A stretch of DNA of 64,000 bases from JAIBJN01 sp963784175 (GCA_963784175.1 CAWAQJ010000024.1:1-64000), one strand, 5' to 3'. Counted from the first letter of the stretch, positions 32,601-42,198 are shown. Numbers and translations are program-made. Notes: generated by a model not told the origin, from the letters alone.

Positions 32601-33853
32601 TCTTCGCCGGGCTCCTCGAAGCGCTGCTCCTGGTGGTGGAGCCGGTGGCCGAGCTTGTCCCGCTTCGTGTCCAGGTACTGCTGGTTCTCCATGTTGGGCG
32701 GCACCTCGATGGGCAGCTGCTCGACAACCTTGAGCCCGAACCCCTCGATGCCGGTGATCTTGCGCGGGTTGTTCGTGAGGATGCGGATGGTCGAGAGGCC
32801 GAGGTCGGCGAGGATCTGCGAGCCGATCCCGTACTCCCGCGCGTCCGGCGGGAAGCCGAGCTGCAGGTTCGCCTCGACCGTGTCGAGCCCGTTCTCCTGG
32901 AGCTCGTAGGCCTTGAGCTTGGCGAGCAGGCCGATGCCGCGCCCTTCCTGGGACATGTAGAGCAGCACGCCGCTTTCCTCGGCGGCGATCCGCTGGAGCG
33001 CGAGCTCGAGCTGCTCGCCGCAGTCGCAGCGAAGCGAATGGAAGACGTCACCGGTCAGGCACTCCGAGTGGACGCGGACGAGCACGTCGTCCTCCCCGTC
33101 GACCTCGCCCTTGACGAGCGCGACGTGGGTCTTGTTGGTGAGCACCTCGCGGAACGCGACGGCCGTGAACTCGCCGTAGGAGGTCGGAAGGCGGACGGAG
33201 GTCATGCGCTCGACGAGCTTCTCCGTGCGGCGCCGGTACTCGATCAGGTCCTCGACCGTGACCAGCTTGATCCCGTGGCGCTCGCAGTACGGGATCAGAT
33301 CGGGAACGCGGGCCATCGTCCCGTCCTCGTTCATGATCTCGCAGACCACGCCGGCCGGGTTGAGGCCGGCCAGGCGCGCGAGATCGACGGCGGCCTCCGT
33401 CTGGCCCGAGCGCTGCAGGACGCCGCCGGGGCGCGCGCGCAGCGGGAAGACGTGGCCCGGCTGGACAAGGTCGTGCGGGCCCTTGGTGGGGTCGATGGCC
33501 ACCTGGATCGTGCGCGAGCGGTCGGCCGCGGAAATTCCCGTCGTCACGCCCTCGCGGGCCTCGACGGAGATCGTGAACGCGGTCTCGAAGGGCGTCTCGT
33601 TGTTGTACGTCATCGGCTTGAGGCCGAGCTCGTCGCAGCGCTCCTCGGTGAGGCAGAGGCAGATGAGCCCACGCGCGTGCGTGGCCATGAAGTTGATCGC
33701 CTCCGGGGTGGCGAACTGGGCGGCGATCGTGAGGTCGCCCTCGTTCTCCCGGTCGGCGGCGTCGACGACGACCACCAGCTTCCCCTGGCGGATGTCCTCG
33801 ATTGCCTCTTCGATGGTTGCGAAGGGCGCCTGTGTGTCCACCGACGCGCTCAT
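32597..33853 (-). CDS. ribBA: bifunctional DHBP synthase / GTP cyclohydrolase II
   Basis: 418 aa fusion. Residues 1-210 form DHBP synthase (DRENEGDL at 35-41, HARGLICL); residues 215-400 form GTP cyclohydrolase II with zinc ligands C265, C276, C278 (ECLTGDVFHSLRCDCG). Provides both entry substrates for riboflavin. Overlaps the DUF3237 stop by four bases (ATGA). Confidence 0.96.
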   Translation of the reverse strand: MSASVDTQAPFATIEEAIEDIRQGKLVVVVDAADRENEGDLTIAAQFATPEAINFMATHARGLICLCLTEERCDELGLKPMTYNNETPFETAFTISVEAREGVTTGISAADRSRTIQVAIDPTKGPHDLVQPGHVFPLRARPGGVLQRSGQTEAAVDLARLAGLNPAGVVCEIMNEDGTMARVPDLIPYCERHGIKLVTVEDLIEYRRRTEKLVERMTSVRLPTSYGEFTAVAFREVLTNKTHVALVKGEVDGEDDVLVRVHSECLTGDVFHSLRCDCGEQLELALQRIAAEESGVLLYMSQEGRGIGLLAKLKAYELQENGLDTVEANLQLGFPPDAREYGIGSQILADLGLSTIRILTNNPRKITGIEGFGLKVVEQLPIEVPPNMENQQYLDTKRDKLGHRLHHQEQRFEEPGEE

Positions 33854-34281
33854 GTCTCCCCGTGATCGTATCCCGGCGCTTCAGGCAGCGGCTCCCAGTG
33901 CAGCGCCGCGACGTCGAGGACGACCCTTTCGCCCGGGTAGACCTCGCCCACGACGGTGCCGACGGTGTCGTTGAGCCACGCGTAGCGCTCGTCGTCCGTC
34001 GTGTGGGTGACCGCGCCCGTCACGCGGCCGACCGGATCGGCGTCCGGGCGCCCGCGACCCGAGAGCTGAAGCAGGATCGTGGCTCCGTCCTCGGTCACCA
34101 CCGCCCCCTCGAGCTGCGGGATCCAGGCACCCGTGGACGCGAGCCGTGCGCGGTTCGCCCCGCGGAAGCGGCCGACCAGGCGACCCTCGCAGGCGCCCTC
34201 GGCCAGGAGCAGGACGTCGTCGCCGGCGCGATAGGTCTCGCGATAGCTGAAGGTGAGGCGGTACAGCGGCTCGGGCGTCAT
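33850..34281 (-). CDS. DUF3237 family protein inside the riboflavin operon
   Basis: 143 aa from ATG 34281, overlapping the ribE TGA (ATGA), and itself overlapping ribBA. Beta-rich small protein with the DUF3237 pattern (GACEGRLVGRF, RARLASTGAWI, YAWLNDTVGTVVGEV). Function unknown. Tight coupling on both sides suggests a role or at least dosage tied to flavin synthesis. Confidence 0.75.
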   Translation of the reverse strand: MTPEPLYRLTFSYRETYRAGDDVLLLAEGACEGRLVGRFRGANRARLASTGAWIPQLEGAVVTEDGATILLQLSGRGRPDADPVGRVTGAVTHTTDDERYAWLNDTVGTVVGEVYPGERVVLDVAALHWEPLPEAPGYDHGET

Positions 34282-34853
34282 CGGTCGAGCAGGCGCTCGA
34301 CGTGCTTGGCGATCAGGTCGACCTCGAGGTTCACCTCGTCGCCCGCGGCGAGAGCGCCCAGCGTGGTCACCGCGCGCGTGTGGGGCACAAGGGCGACCGT
34401 GAACGCGTCCTCGGAGAGGCTCGCGATGGTCAGGCTGACCCCCTCGACGGCGATCGAGCCCTTCTCCACGCAGTAGCGCAGGATCTCGGGCGGCGCCTCG
34501 ATCTCGAGGCCCTCGTCGTCGGCGTGTCGCACGCGTGCGACGCCGTCCACATGGCCCTGGACGAAGTGACCCCCGAGCGGCTCCCCGGCTCGCAGAGCGG
34601 GCTCCACGTTGACGGCGGATCCCGCGTCGAGCCGCCCCAGCGAGCTGCGCCGGAGCGTCTCGGGCACGGCGTCGAAGGCGAGTAGGCCGTCGTCGACCTC
34701 GACCGCCGTCAGGCAGACGCCGTTGACCGAGACGGAGTCGCCGACGGCCGCTGCCGCCGCGGTCTCGGGCGCGCGAACCCGCAGGCGCGCGCCGGCCTCC
34801 GACTCCACGAGGGCGTCGACCGCTCCCAGCTCCCGCACGATCCCGGTGAACAC
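34278..34853 (-). CDS. ribE: riboflavin synthase alpha chain
   Basis: 191 aa. Two tandem lumazine-binding barrels: MFTGIVRELG to about 95 and HFVQGHVDGVARV onward, with SVSVNGVCLTAV and SIAVEGVSLTIA as the paired motifs. Dismutates lumazine to riboflavin with RibH. No FMN riboswitch is visible upstream; only a 23-base gap separates it from ribD. Confidence 0.96.
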   Translation of the reverse strand: MFTGIVRELGAVDALVESEAGARLRVRAPETAAAAAVGDSVSVNGVCLTAVEVDDGLLAFDAVPETLRRSSLGRLDAGSAVNVEPALRAGEPLGGHFVQGHVDGVARVRHADDEGLEIEAPPEILRYCVEKGSIAVEGVSLTIASLSEDAFTVALVPHTRAVTTLGALAAGDEVNLEVDLIAKHVERLLDR

Positions 34854-34876
34854 GCCGCGAACGATAGTGGCCCGGC

Positions 34877-35839
34877 TCAGGGCTCCCGGAGGTAGCCCGT
34901 GAGCAGGACGTCATCGCCCAAGCGCTCGGCCGTCTGGTGGGTCAGCTCCAGGGGCTGCTCGAGACCGCCCAGCCAGCGCGGGCCCGAGCCCGAGATCGTC
35001 GGAGCAACGAAGAGCATGAGCTTGTCGACCAGGCCGGCGGTGAGGAACGAAGTCGCGAGCGTCGGCCCGCCCTCGAGGAGCAGCGACTGCACGCCCTCGT
35101 CGGCGAGCCGCCCGAGCTCGGCCTCGAGCGGGCCACTGACGAGCTCGAGCTCCGAGCCGTCCGGGAGCGGCCCGCGGCCGAACGCGAGCCGCCGGGGTTG
35201 CCGCTCGGCGCCGACGTCGCGCGCGGTGAGCTGCGGGTCGTCCGCGCGGACCGTTCCCATCCCGACTGCCACCGCGTCGACGGCCGCGCGCAGCTCGTGC
35301 ACGCGGCGGCGGCTCTCCTCGCCGCTCACCCAGCGCGACCCGGGCACGGTCACGCGCCCGTCGAGGCTCACGGCCGCCTTGTAGACGACGAACGGGCGCC
35401 GCTCGGCCGCCCAAACCCGAAATCCTTCGTTCTGGACACGGGCCTGCCATTCGAGCTCGCCGCCGGCGAGGTCGACCTCGACGCCCGCCGCGCGCAGGCG
35501 CTCGAAGCCCAGGCCGTTCGTCTTCGGATTCGGATCGCCGACGGCGGCGACCACACGCGAGACCCCGGCCGCGATCAGGGCGTCGGCACACGGCGGCGTC
35601 CTCCCGTGATGCGCGCAAGGCTCGAGCGAGACGTAGAGCGTCGCTCCGCGCGCGTCGTCGCCGGCCGCATCGAGCGCGACCACCTCGGCGTGCGGCCCCC
35701 CGACGCGCTCGTGCCAGCCCTCCCCGACGACGAGGCCGTCGCGCACGAGCACGGCGCCCACGACCGGGTTCGGCGCCGTCCCGCCCCGGCCGCGCTCCGC
35801 CAGCTCGAGCGCCCGGGCGAGGTGATCCGCGTCCGTCAT
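34877..35839 (-). CDS. ribD: bifunctional pyrimidine deaminase/reductase RibD
   Basis: 320 aa from ATG 35839, overlapping the rpe stop (ATGA). N-terminal CMP/dCMP-deaminase-type zinc site H50-A51-E52, C75, C84; C-terminal NADPH-dependent reductase (VYKAAVSLDGRV, SRWVSGEESR, LLLEGGPTLA). Second and third steps of riboflavin synthesis. Confidence 0.95.
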   Translation of the reverse strand: MTDADHLARALELAERGRGGTAPNPVVGAVLVRDGLVVGEGWHERVGGPHAEVVALDAAGDDARGATLYVSLEPCAHHGRTPPCADALIAAGVSRVVAAVGDPNPKTNGLGFERLRAAGVEVDLAGGELEWQARVQNEGFRVWAAERRPFVVYKAAVSLDGRVTVPGSRWVSGEESRRRVHELRAAVDAVAVGMGTVRADDPQLTARDVGAERQPRRLAFGRGPLPDGSELELVSGPLEAELGRLADEGVQSLLLEGGPTLATSFLTAGLVDKLMLFVAPTISGSGPRWLGGLEQPLELTHQTAERLGDDVLLTGYLREP

Positions 35840-36519
35840 TCCCCGGCGAGCTCGCGCACGAACTGGAGGTACGCCCGGTTCAGGTCCTCCCGCCCGAAGA
35901 TCGCGGTCCCGGCGACCAGGGCCTCCGCGCCCGCCTCGTGGACCATGCGCACGTTGTCCTGGGTGACGCCGCCGTCCACCTGGACGACGACGCGCTCGTG
36001 CAGCTGCGCCCGCAGCTCGCGGATCCTCGGAAGCGCGTCGAGCATGAACTCCTGGCCCGAGTAGCCGGGGTGGATGCTCATGCAGAGCACGAGGTCGGCG
36101 CCGAGCGAGGCCGCGAGGGCGTCCTCCACCGACGTCCCGGGGTTGAACGCGACCCCGACCGCGAGGCCGTGCGACCGCGCCAGGCTGATCGTGTTCCAGG
36201 GCTCTTCGGAGGCTTCGACGTGAAACGTGACGCTGTCGCCGCCGGCGGCCTTCATCTGCTCGAAGTGGTGCTCCGGATTCGTGACCATGAGGTGCACGTC
36301 GATGACACCGCCGACCGCGTGGATCGCCGGTGCGATCGCGCGCAGGACGACCGGGCCCATCGTGATCGGCTCGACGAAGTGCCCGTCGCCGACGTCGAAG
36401 TGGAAGATGCGCGCCCCTGCGTTGAGCAGGTGCTGCACCTGCTCTCCCAGGTGAGCCATGTCCGCCGCATAGATCGAGGGCTCGACCTCGACCGTTCGTA
36501 TCCAGTCCCGCCAGGGCAC
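35836..36519 (-). CDS. rpe: ribulose-phosphate 3-epimerase
   Basis: 227 aa, GTG start. TIM-barrel epimerase: EPSIYAADMAHL, HFDVGDGHFVEPITMGP, DVHLMVTNP, HPGYSGQEF, VDGGV. Its product, ribulose-5-phosphate, is the substrate of RibBA, so its place at the head of the rib genes makes metabolic sense. Confidence 0.94.
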   Translation of the reverse strand: MPWRDWIRTVEVEPSIYAADMAHLGEQVQHLLNAGARIFHFDVGDGHFVEPITMGPVVLRAIAPAIHAVGGVIDVHLMVTNPEHHFEQMKAAGGDSVTFHVEASEEPWNTISLARSHGLAVGVAFNPGTSVEDALAASLGADLVLCMSIHPGYSGQEFMLDALPRIRELRAQLHERVVVQVDGGVTQDNVRMVHEAGAEALVAGTAIFGREDLNRAYLQFVRELAGE

Positions 36520-36528
36520 GGCCGAAGC

Positions 36529-37719
36529 TTATGCTCGCATCCGGGCCACGAAGAACCCGGACGTGCCGTGCACGTGCGGGAGCGTGAGGAGGAACTCCGG
36601 GCGACCCGGGTGGCGGTAGTCCGGCCACGCGGAGCCGAGATCCTCGACCCGCAGGCCGATCGCTTCGACGACGCTCTCGTTCTCGGCGCGGTTCATGGTG
36701 CAGACCGAGTAGGTGATCGTCCCACCCGGGCGCACGCGTTCGATCGCCGCCCGCAGGAGTGCGAGCTGGAGGTCGGGCAGAGGCTCGGATCGCCAGCGGA
36801 GGTCCGGGCGCGAGTTGAGGACGCCGAGGCCCGAGCACGGCGCGTCGACGAGCGCGCGGTCGAACTCGCCCAGGCCGTCTGGCAGGGCGAGCGCGTCCTC
36901 GTTGGCGACCGTCAACCGAACGCCGAGCCGTCGTGCGTTCTCCTCCAGCTCCCGTGCGCGGCCCGGATGCTTCTCGACCGCGACCACCTCCGCTCCGGCC
37001 GCGGCGAGCTGGGTCGCCTTCCCTCCCGGCGCGGCGCAGAGATCGAGAATCCGCTCTCCCGCCCGGGCGCCGACCGCGGCCCCCGCAAGCTGCGAGCCCC
37101 GGCTCTGGGGCCAGGCGTAGCCGCTTGCCACCCAGTCGGGCGGGATCGCGTCCACGACCTTCGGGCCCTCCGGCGTGCGCACGGCCGTCTCCGGCGGCTC
37201 GTTCTGGCGCCGCATGAGCGCACGCGCGTCCTCGGGGCCGAGCTCACGCCACCACGTCTCCGCCACCCAGTCGGGATAGGAGTGCATCAGGGCCGCCGCG
37301 GCGGGGGTCTCCTCGTGCAGGCGGCTCAGCACCTCCGGAAGGCCCGCCGAGAGCCGCCGCAGCACCGCATTCGTGAACGCGACCGCGCGCTCGAGCCCCG
37401 CGCGCCGCACGAGCTCCACCGACTCGTCCACGGCAGCGTGGGCCGGGACGCCGTCCATGTAGGCGAGCTGGTAGGCGCCGATCCGGAGGGCCGCCCGCAC
37501 CGGCGGGTCGAGCTTGCGCACCGGGCGCCGGCCCAGCGCCTCGATCGCGTGGTCGAGCGTCCGGACGCGCTGCACGGTGCCGTAGGCGATCTGCATCGCG
37601 AACGCCCGGTCGCGCGCGTCGAGCCTTTCGGCCGCGCTGCGGAAGGCGCGGTCTGCGTAGGCGTCCTCCTCGAAGACGCGGGTGACGACCTTATGGGCGA
37701 CCCCTCGTGCGGACTTCAC
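36529..37719 (-). CDS. rsmB: 16S rRNA m5C967 methyltransferase RsmB
   Basis: 396 aa. N-terminal NusB-like RNA-binding domain (about 1-130), C-terminal SAM methyltransferase with DLCAAPGGKATQLA, DAPCSGLG and SVCTMNRAE (two catalytic cysteines). Start overlaps the fmt stop by four bases. Confidence 0.95.
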   Translation of the reverse strand: MKSARGVAHKVVTRVFEEDAYADRAFRSAAERLDARDRAFAMQIAYGTVQRVRTLDHAIEALGRRPVRKLDPPVRAALRIGAYQLAYMDGVPAHAAVDESVELVRRAGLERAVAFTNAVLRRLSAGLPEVLSRLHEETPAAAALMHSYPDWVAETWWRELGPEDARALMRRQNEPPETAVRTPEGPKVVDAIPPDWVASGYAWPQSRGSQLAGAAVGARAGERILDLCAAPGGKATQLAAAGAEVVAVEKHPGRARELEENARRLGVRLTVANEDALALPDGLGEFDRALVDAPCSGLGVLNSRPDLRWRSEPLPDLQLALLRAAIERVRPGGTITYSVCTMNRAENESVVEAIGLRVEDLGSAWPDYRHPGRPEFLLTLPHVHGTSGFFVARMRA

Positions 37720-38528
37720 TTGCGAAGACCGCGCAGGTACTCCTCCGCGGTCATGCGGCGTCCGCCCTCGCGCTGCACCTCGAGCGGCTCGATCCCGCCG
37801 GCCACGAGCGCCGCCTCCGGGCGCGCCGGCCGCGCCTTCCAGACGATCAGGCGGCGACCCTCGACCAGTCCACGGGCGCCGATGTGAGGCGCGAGCGCGC
37901 GGATCTTGTTCAGGTTCTCCTCCGGCGGGAGCGACCAGTCGAGCTCCCTGTCGGCGGCGGTGATCTTGTCCGCGTAGGTCGTCCCGACCTCGGGCTGCGG
38001 GACGAAGGTGGGCTCGGCGAAGACCTCGTCCAGAAGCTCGAGCGCCACGCGCGTCGCGCGCTCGAACACCACTGCCGAGTCGTCGTCGGGCCCGATGGGG
38101 AAGCGCCGCTGCGCCGCGATCGGCCCCGCGTCGAGGTCGGCGGTCGTGCGGTGGATCGAGACGCCCGTCTCGCGGTCGCCGGCCATGATCGCCCGCTCGA
38201 CCGGCGCCGCCCCGCGCCAGCGCGGCAGGAGCGACGGGTGCACGTTCAGCCAGAGACGGTCGCCGAGGAGCTTCTCCGGGATCAGCACGCCGTAGTCGGC
38301 GACGATGACCACCCGCGCGTCGCCGGGGAACTCGCTCAGGCGCTCCGGCTGCTCGACCTTGAGCTCGTGACGCAGGGCGACCTCCTTGGCCGGCGGCGCG
38401 AGCTTCTTCCGGCCCCGCCCCTGAGGCTTGTCCGGCTTGGTGAGGAGGAGCTCGATCTCCCGGCGCGGAGCCAGCCCGTCGAGGATTGCCGCGCCGAACT
38501 CCCCGGTCGCAGCGACGGCGATCTTCAA
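37716..38528 (-). CDS. fmt: methionyl-tRNA formyltransferase (short form)
   Basis: 270 aa, about 40 shorter than the E. coli enzyme, the loss being in the C-terminal tRNA-binding domain. Catalytic core NVHPSLLPRWRGAAP (N95, H97) and the later DLDAGPI are intact; the folate loop LTKPDKPQGRGRKL-type stretch is present. Forms initiator fMet-tRNA; paired with def. Confidence 0.92.
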   Translation of the reverse strand: MKIAVAATGEFGAAILDGLAPRREIELLLTKPDKPQGRGRKKLAPPAKEVALRHELKVEQPERLSEFPGDARVVIVADYGVLIPEKLLGDRLWLNVHPSLLPRWRGAAPVERAIMAGDRETGVSIHRTTADLDAGPIAAQRRFPIGPDDDSAVVFERATRVALELLDEVFAEPTFVPQPEVGTTYADKITAADRELDWSLPPEENLNKIRALAPHIGARGLVEGRRLIVWKARPARPEAALVAGGIEPLEVQREGGRRMTAEEYLRGLRK

Positions 38529-38547
38529 GCCGAAAGCGAGGTCGCGG

Positions 38548-39129
38548 TCATGCGAGCGGCCCGAGGATCGGTTGCGGTCGGAGCTGACCGAGCGCCTCCC
38601 GCCGCTCGTCCGGAGCAGTCCGGTCGACGATGAGGACGCCGTCGAGATGATCCAGCTCGTGCTGGATCACGCGCGCCTCGAGCCCCTCCGCCTCGACGGT
38701 CAGCGGCTCTCCGGACGGAGACGTTCCCTCGACGGTCAGCGACGTCGCCCGCTCGACGGGGACGACGACCGTCGCCGCACCGAGCGAGAGACACCCTTCC
38801 TCGGCCGCCTCGCGCTCCTCGGACGTGGAGACGACCTGCGGGTTGACGAGCGCCACGACCGGGTCGTAGTCCGAGGTCTGGTAGACGAGCACGCGCCTGA
38901 GCACCCCGACCTGCGGCGCGGCCAGGCCGACACCGCGGGCCTCCTGCATCAAAGCGGTCATCCGTTCGACAAGGGAGGCGACGGACTCGTCGAACTCCTC
39001 GACCTCGTTGGCCCGCATCCGCAGCACCGGGTCGGGGTACTGGCGGATCTGCGCCAACGCGGTGCGCCGCCGAGCTTCCCTCTCGGCGTCGAGCTCCTCG
39101 CTCCGAACCTGGCCTTCGACCTCGCCCAC
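38548..39129 (-). CDS. def: peptide deformylase
   Basis: 193 aa. Removes the N-formyl group of new proteins. Motif 1 GLAAPQ at 68-73, motif 2 EGCLS with metal C113, motif 3 HELDH (H157, E158, H161). An extra charged N-terminal stretch of about 25 residues is present; a later start is not excluded. Confidence 0.95.
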   Translation of the reverse strand: MGEVEGQVRSEELDAEREARRRTALAQIRQYPDPVLRMRANEVEEFDESVASLVERMTALMQEARGVGLAAPQVGVLRRVLVYQTSDYDPVVALVNPQVVSTSEEREAAEEGCLSLGAATVVVPVERATSLTVEGTSPSGEPLTVEAEGLEARVIQHELDHLDGVLIVDRTAPDERREALGQLRPQPILGPLA

Positions 39130-39167
39130 GAGGAGAAAAGTCTATAGACCTATCCAGTTCTTAACCA

Positions 39168-39196
39168 CGCAATCCCGCTCTGGGAGCGGGATTGCG
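39168..39196. terminator. strong 13-bp hairpin between glsB and def
   Basis: CGCAATCCCGCTC (39168-39180), loop TGG, GAGCGGGATTGCG (39184-39196): a perfect 13-bp stem with a three-base loop. It lies about 20 bases past the repaired glsB stop on the minus strand and ahead of def. There is no T-run, only TGGTTAAG on the minus strand. Confidence 0.55.
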
Positions 39197-39216
39197 GGCC
39201 TTGCGCGCCGAATTCG

Positions 39217-39496
39217 TCAGACGGTTCTCGTCGTCCTCCTGGCACCGAAAATCGCACGGTAGATGAGGAGGAGCACGATCGAGCCGATGATCGCGCCGAG
39301 CCACGTGCTCACGTCGAAGAACTCGTCGATCGGGTCGCCGAACCCCAGCAGCTTTCGTGATGAAGCCGCCGATCAGGGCGCCGGCAATGCCGATCAGGGT
39401 TGTGATGATGATCCCGCCGGGGTCTTCCCCGGGAAGGATGGCCTTTGCGATCAGCCCGGCCAGCAGGCCGAGGATGATCCAGCCGATGATTCCCAT
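39217..39496 (-). CDS. GlsB/YeaQ/YmgE family membrane protein, frameshifted near 39354
   Basis: About 92 aa once repaired, three transmembrane segments (MGIIGWIILGLLAGLIAKAI; GGIIITTLIGIAGALIGGFI; WLGAIIGSIVLLLIY). The frame breaks in ACGAAAGCTG (minus strand) near 39354; deleting one A gives ITKLLGFGDPIDEFFDVSTW and a stop at 39217. Small stress-related inner-membrane proteins of unknown mechanism. Good ribosome site CGGAGGG. Confidence 0.8.
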
Positions 39497-39550
39497 GCAG
39501 CCCTCCGTTGGTTTTGCAGGGATTCTTTCCGGCTCGGGGTTCGGGGAAAC

Positions 39551-41487
39551 CTAGAGAAGGCCTTGGGGGTCGACGTCACGGAAGCCGTGAGGTCGTCGCG
39601 GCGCATCGCCGGCGCCGCCGCCGCGAGCAGGTGCGCCGCGTGCGAGGCCACGGCGCGCGGCGCGTCCGTCTTCGCCAGGAGCTGGGCGCGGTGGCGGCCG
39701 CGGAGCCTGAGGAGGGGCGCCGGCCCGAGGAGGTCGGCCTCGGCGCCGGCACGGGCGAGCTCGGCGCGAAGCTGGTCGAGAACCCTCGTCGGAGCGGCGG
39801 CACCGGGCCCGGAGACGGCGACGCGGACGAGGTGGCGGAAGGGCGGGTAGCCGAGCTCCTGGCGCCGCTCGAGCTCGCCTGCGAGGAACTCCTCGACGTC
39901 GTGGCGGGCCGCCAGGATGATCGGGCGCGCGTCGGGCTGGTAGGTCTGGACGAGCACGCGACCCGGGGCGTCGCGCCCGCTCCTGCCCGCAAGCTGCGTG
40001 ACGAGCTGGAACGTGCGCTCCTCGGCGCGGAAGTCCGGCAGCCCCATGGCGGTGTCGGCGTCGACGACCGCCGCCAGCGCCACGCCCTCGAAATGGTGGC
40101 CCTTGGCGACCATCTGGGTTCCGAGCAGGACGCCGCGCTCGCTCGCGCCGAAGCGGTTCAGGACGTCCGTGAGCTTGCCGGGGTGCCCGACGGTGTCCGC
40201 ATCGAGACGGAACCGCTCGAGCTCGGGCAGCTGTTCGGCCAGCGCCTCCTCGAGGCGCTCGGTGCCGGCGCCGAGGCGCGCGACCTCGGCCGCGCCGCAC
40301 GCCGGGCAGAGCTCGGGCGCCGACTCGCGTCGCCCGCAGTGGTGACAGTGGAGGCGGCCGTCGCCGTGGAGCGTCAGCGAGACGTCGCAGTCCGGACAGC
40401 GCAGGGTGAGCCCGCACGCGCGGCAGTGCAGCGCAGGCGCGACCCCGCGGCGGTTGAGGAGCAGGATCGCCTTGCCTCCGCGGTCGGCGATCACGCCGAG
40501 CTCGGCGAGGAGCGGCGCCGAGAGCGGATAGCCGGCCTCGCGCCGTAGATCGACGATCCTCACCGGAGGAAGCGGGCCGCTCAGCCTGCCTCCCAGCTCG
40601 ATCCGCTCGAGCCGCGCCCAGCTCTCGGGCCTCGGCGTCGCGCTCCCGTAGACGGCGACCGCGCCTTCGAGGACGGCGCGCTTGGCGGCCACCGTGCGGG
40701 CGTCGTAGCGAGGGTCCGACTCCTGCTTGTAGGACGCGTCGTGCTCCTCGTCGACGCAGATCAGTCCCAGCCGCGGGACCGGGGCGAAGATCGCCGAGCG
40801 CGCGCCCACGACGATCGGCGCGCTGCCGGAGGCGATCCGCTCGCGCTCGTCTCGCCGCTCCGCCTCGGTCAGAGCCGAGTGGAGCACGGCGACCCGGTCG
40901 CCGAAACGGGCGCGGAAGCGCCCGAGCGCCTGCGGGGTGAGCGCGATCTCCGGCACGAGCACGATCGCCCCTTTGCCTCGCTCGAGCGCCTGCTCGCAGG
41001 CTCGGAGGTAGACCTCGGTCTTGCCGCTCCCCGTGGCGCCGTACAGGAGCAGGGCGCCCCCGCCCTCCTCCATCGCGGCCGCGATCCGCTCGAGCGCAAG
41101 CGCCTGCGTGTCGCTGAGAGTCGCCGGCGCCTCCTCACCCGGAAGCTCCTCGTCGCGCTTGCGGCGCTTGGCCCCGGCGCGTCGGGCCGGCGACGCCGGC
41201 GCGACGAGCGCGAGCGCCCTCGCAGGCGTCGACCCGTAGTAGTCCGCCACCCAGAGACCGAGGTCGACGAGCGGCACCGGCACCGCCCCGATGACGTTCT
41301 CGACGGCGACCGGCTCGACGTCCGGCGGCGCCTCGTCCTCGAGCCCCACCACGACGCCGCGGCGCCGCATCCGGCCGAAGCGAACGGAGACGACGGCGCC
41401 CTTCTCCAGCCCGTCGGCCAGGTACGTGTACGGCCCCCCGACGGCGCGCGCGGAGACGAGTGGGACGACCGAGGCGAACCTGGGCAT
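39551..41487 (-). CDS. priA: primosomal helicase PriA, frameshifted near 39578
   Basis: About 645 aa from ATG 41487. Restarts stalled replication forks. 3'-DNA-binding domain (FASVVPLVSARAVGGPYTYL), helicase with Walker A GATGSGKTE, DEEH (VDEEHDASYKQE), SATPR, and two zinc-binding clusters (CRACG, CPDC, CHHCG, CPACG). Unlike the inactive PriA-like proteins of many actinobacteria, the ATPase motifs are intact. The last codons are out of frame: one added G near 39578 restores the usual VDVDPQGLL end at 39551; unrepaired, the frame runs into glsB to 39451. Confidence 0.9.
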
Positions 41488-41490
41488 GGA

Positions 41491-41496
41491 TAGAAT
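41491..41496 (+). promoter_or_regulatory. -10 element TAGAAT for dtxR
   Basis: TAGAAT ends ten bases before ATG 41507, giving a transcript with about a three-base leader. The box overlaps the first candidate in-frame ATG region (41486) and lies only four bases from the divergent priA start codon, so the two promoters are interlocked. Confidence 0.45.
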
Positions 41497-41506
41497 CATC
41501 ACGAAG

Positions 41507-42193
41507 ATGGCGGCTGGCCACACTGTCGACGACTATCTCGAGACGATCTATTTCCTGGCGTTCCCGATCGGGGAGTACAAGCCGGACACGAAGGGATCGC
41601 CCACGCTCGCCGTCCGCGTCGCCGACATGCTCGGCGTCTCGCGTGCGTCGGCCGGCGAGATGCTGAAGCGGCTCGAGAGCGACGGCCTGGTCGAGCGCGG
41701 CGAGCACAAGGAGGCCATCCTCACGGCCAAGGGTCGCGAGGTCGCCGAGCGCGTCGTCCGCAAGCACCGCATCATCGAGCGGCTCCTCACCGACTTCATG
41801 GGCTACACGGCCGCCGAGGCCCACGTGCAGGCCGACCTGCTCGGGAACACGTTCACGGAGGACATGGTCGAGCGGATCGAGAAGCAGCTCGGCAACCCCG
41901 ACCGCTGCCCGCACGGCTGGCCCGTCGACGTCAACTTCGAGCAGGCCGAGAACCGCGAGCTCAAGCCGCTGAACGACCTCGAGGAGGGGCAGAGCGCCGA
42001 GATCGTCCGCCTCGCCGAGCACGACGGCGAGCTCCTCCACTGGTACTACGACGAGGGGCTCGTCCCCGGAACGAACGTGGAGCTCCTGCGCGCGGAGCCG
42101 GCCGCCGGGCAGTTCGCCCTCACGGTCGGCGGCGACGAGCGCGCGATCGGCGAGAAGGCCGCAGCGGGCCTCTTCGTCCGCCCCGCGGCGTAG
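41507..42193 (+). CDS. DtxR/MntR family metal-dependent repressor
   Basis: 228 aa from ATG 41507 (ATG 41486 also possible). Winged helix about 30-75 (TLAVRVADMLGVSRASAGEMLKRLE), dimerisation domain, CPHG (134-137) and a C-terminal FeoA/SH3-like domain. Metal residues by eye: D9 and E12 as in MntR, ancillary-site H87, E91 and H106 kept, but the pair aligned with the primary-site Glu-His of DtxR is G113-N114. Likely senses iron or manganese; altered metal response is possible. No target operon is adjacent; convergent with metK. Confidence 0.85.
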   Translation: MAAGHTVDDYLETIYFLAFPIGEYKPDTKGSPTLAVRVADMLGVSRASAGEMLKRLESDGLVERGEHKEAILTAKGREVAERVVRKHRIIERLLTDFMGYTAAEAHVQADLLGNTFTEDMVERIEKQLGNPDRCPHGWPVDVNFEQAENRELKPLNDLEEGQSAEIVRLAEHDGELLHWYYDEGLVPGTNVELLRAEPAAGQFALTVGGDERAIGEKAAAGLFVRPAA

Positions 42194-42198
42194 CTCTT

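Noticed and set aside
34854..34876. Possible FMN riboswitch in the riboflavin operon
   Set aside because: The rib genes are coupled to rpe and rsmB with gaps of at most a few tens of bases; no aptamer-sized leader is present.
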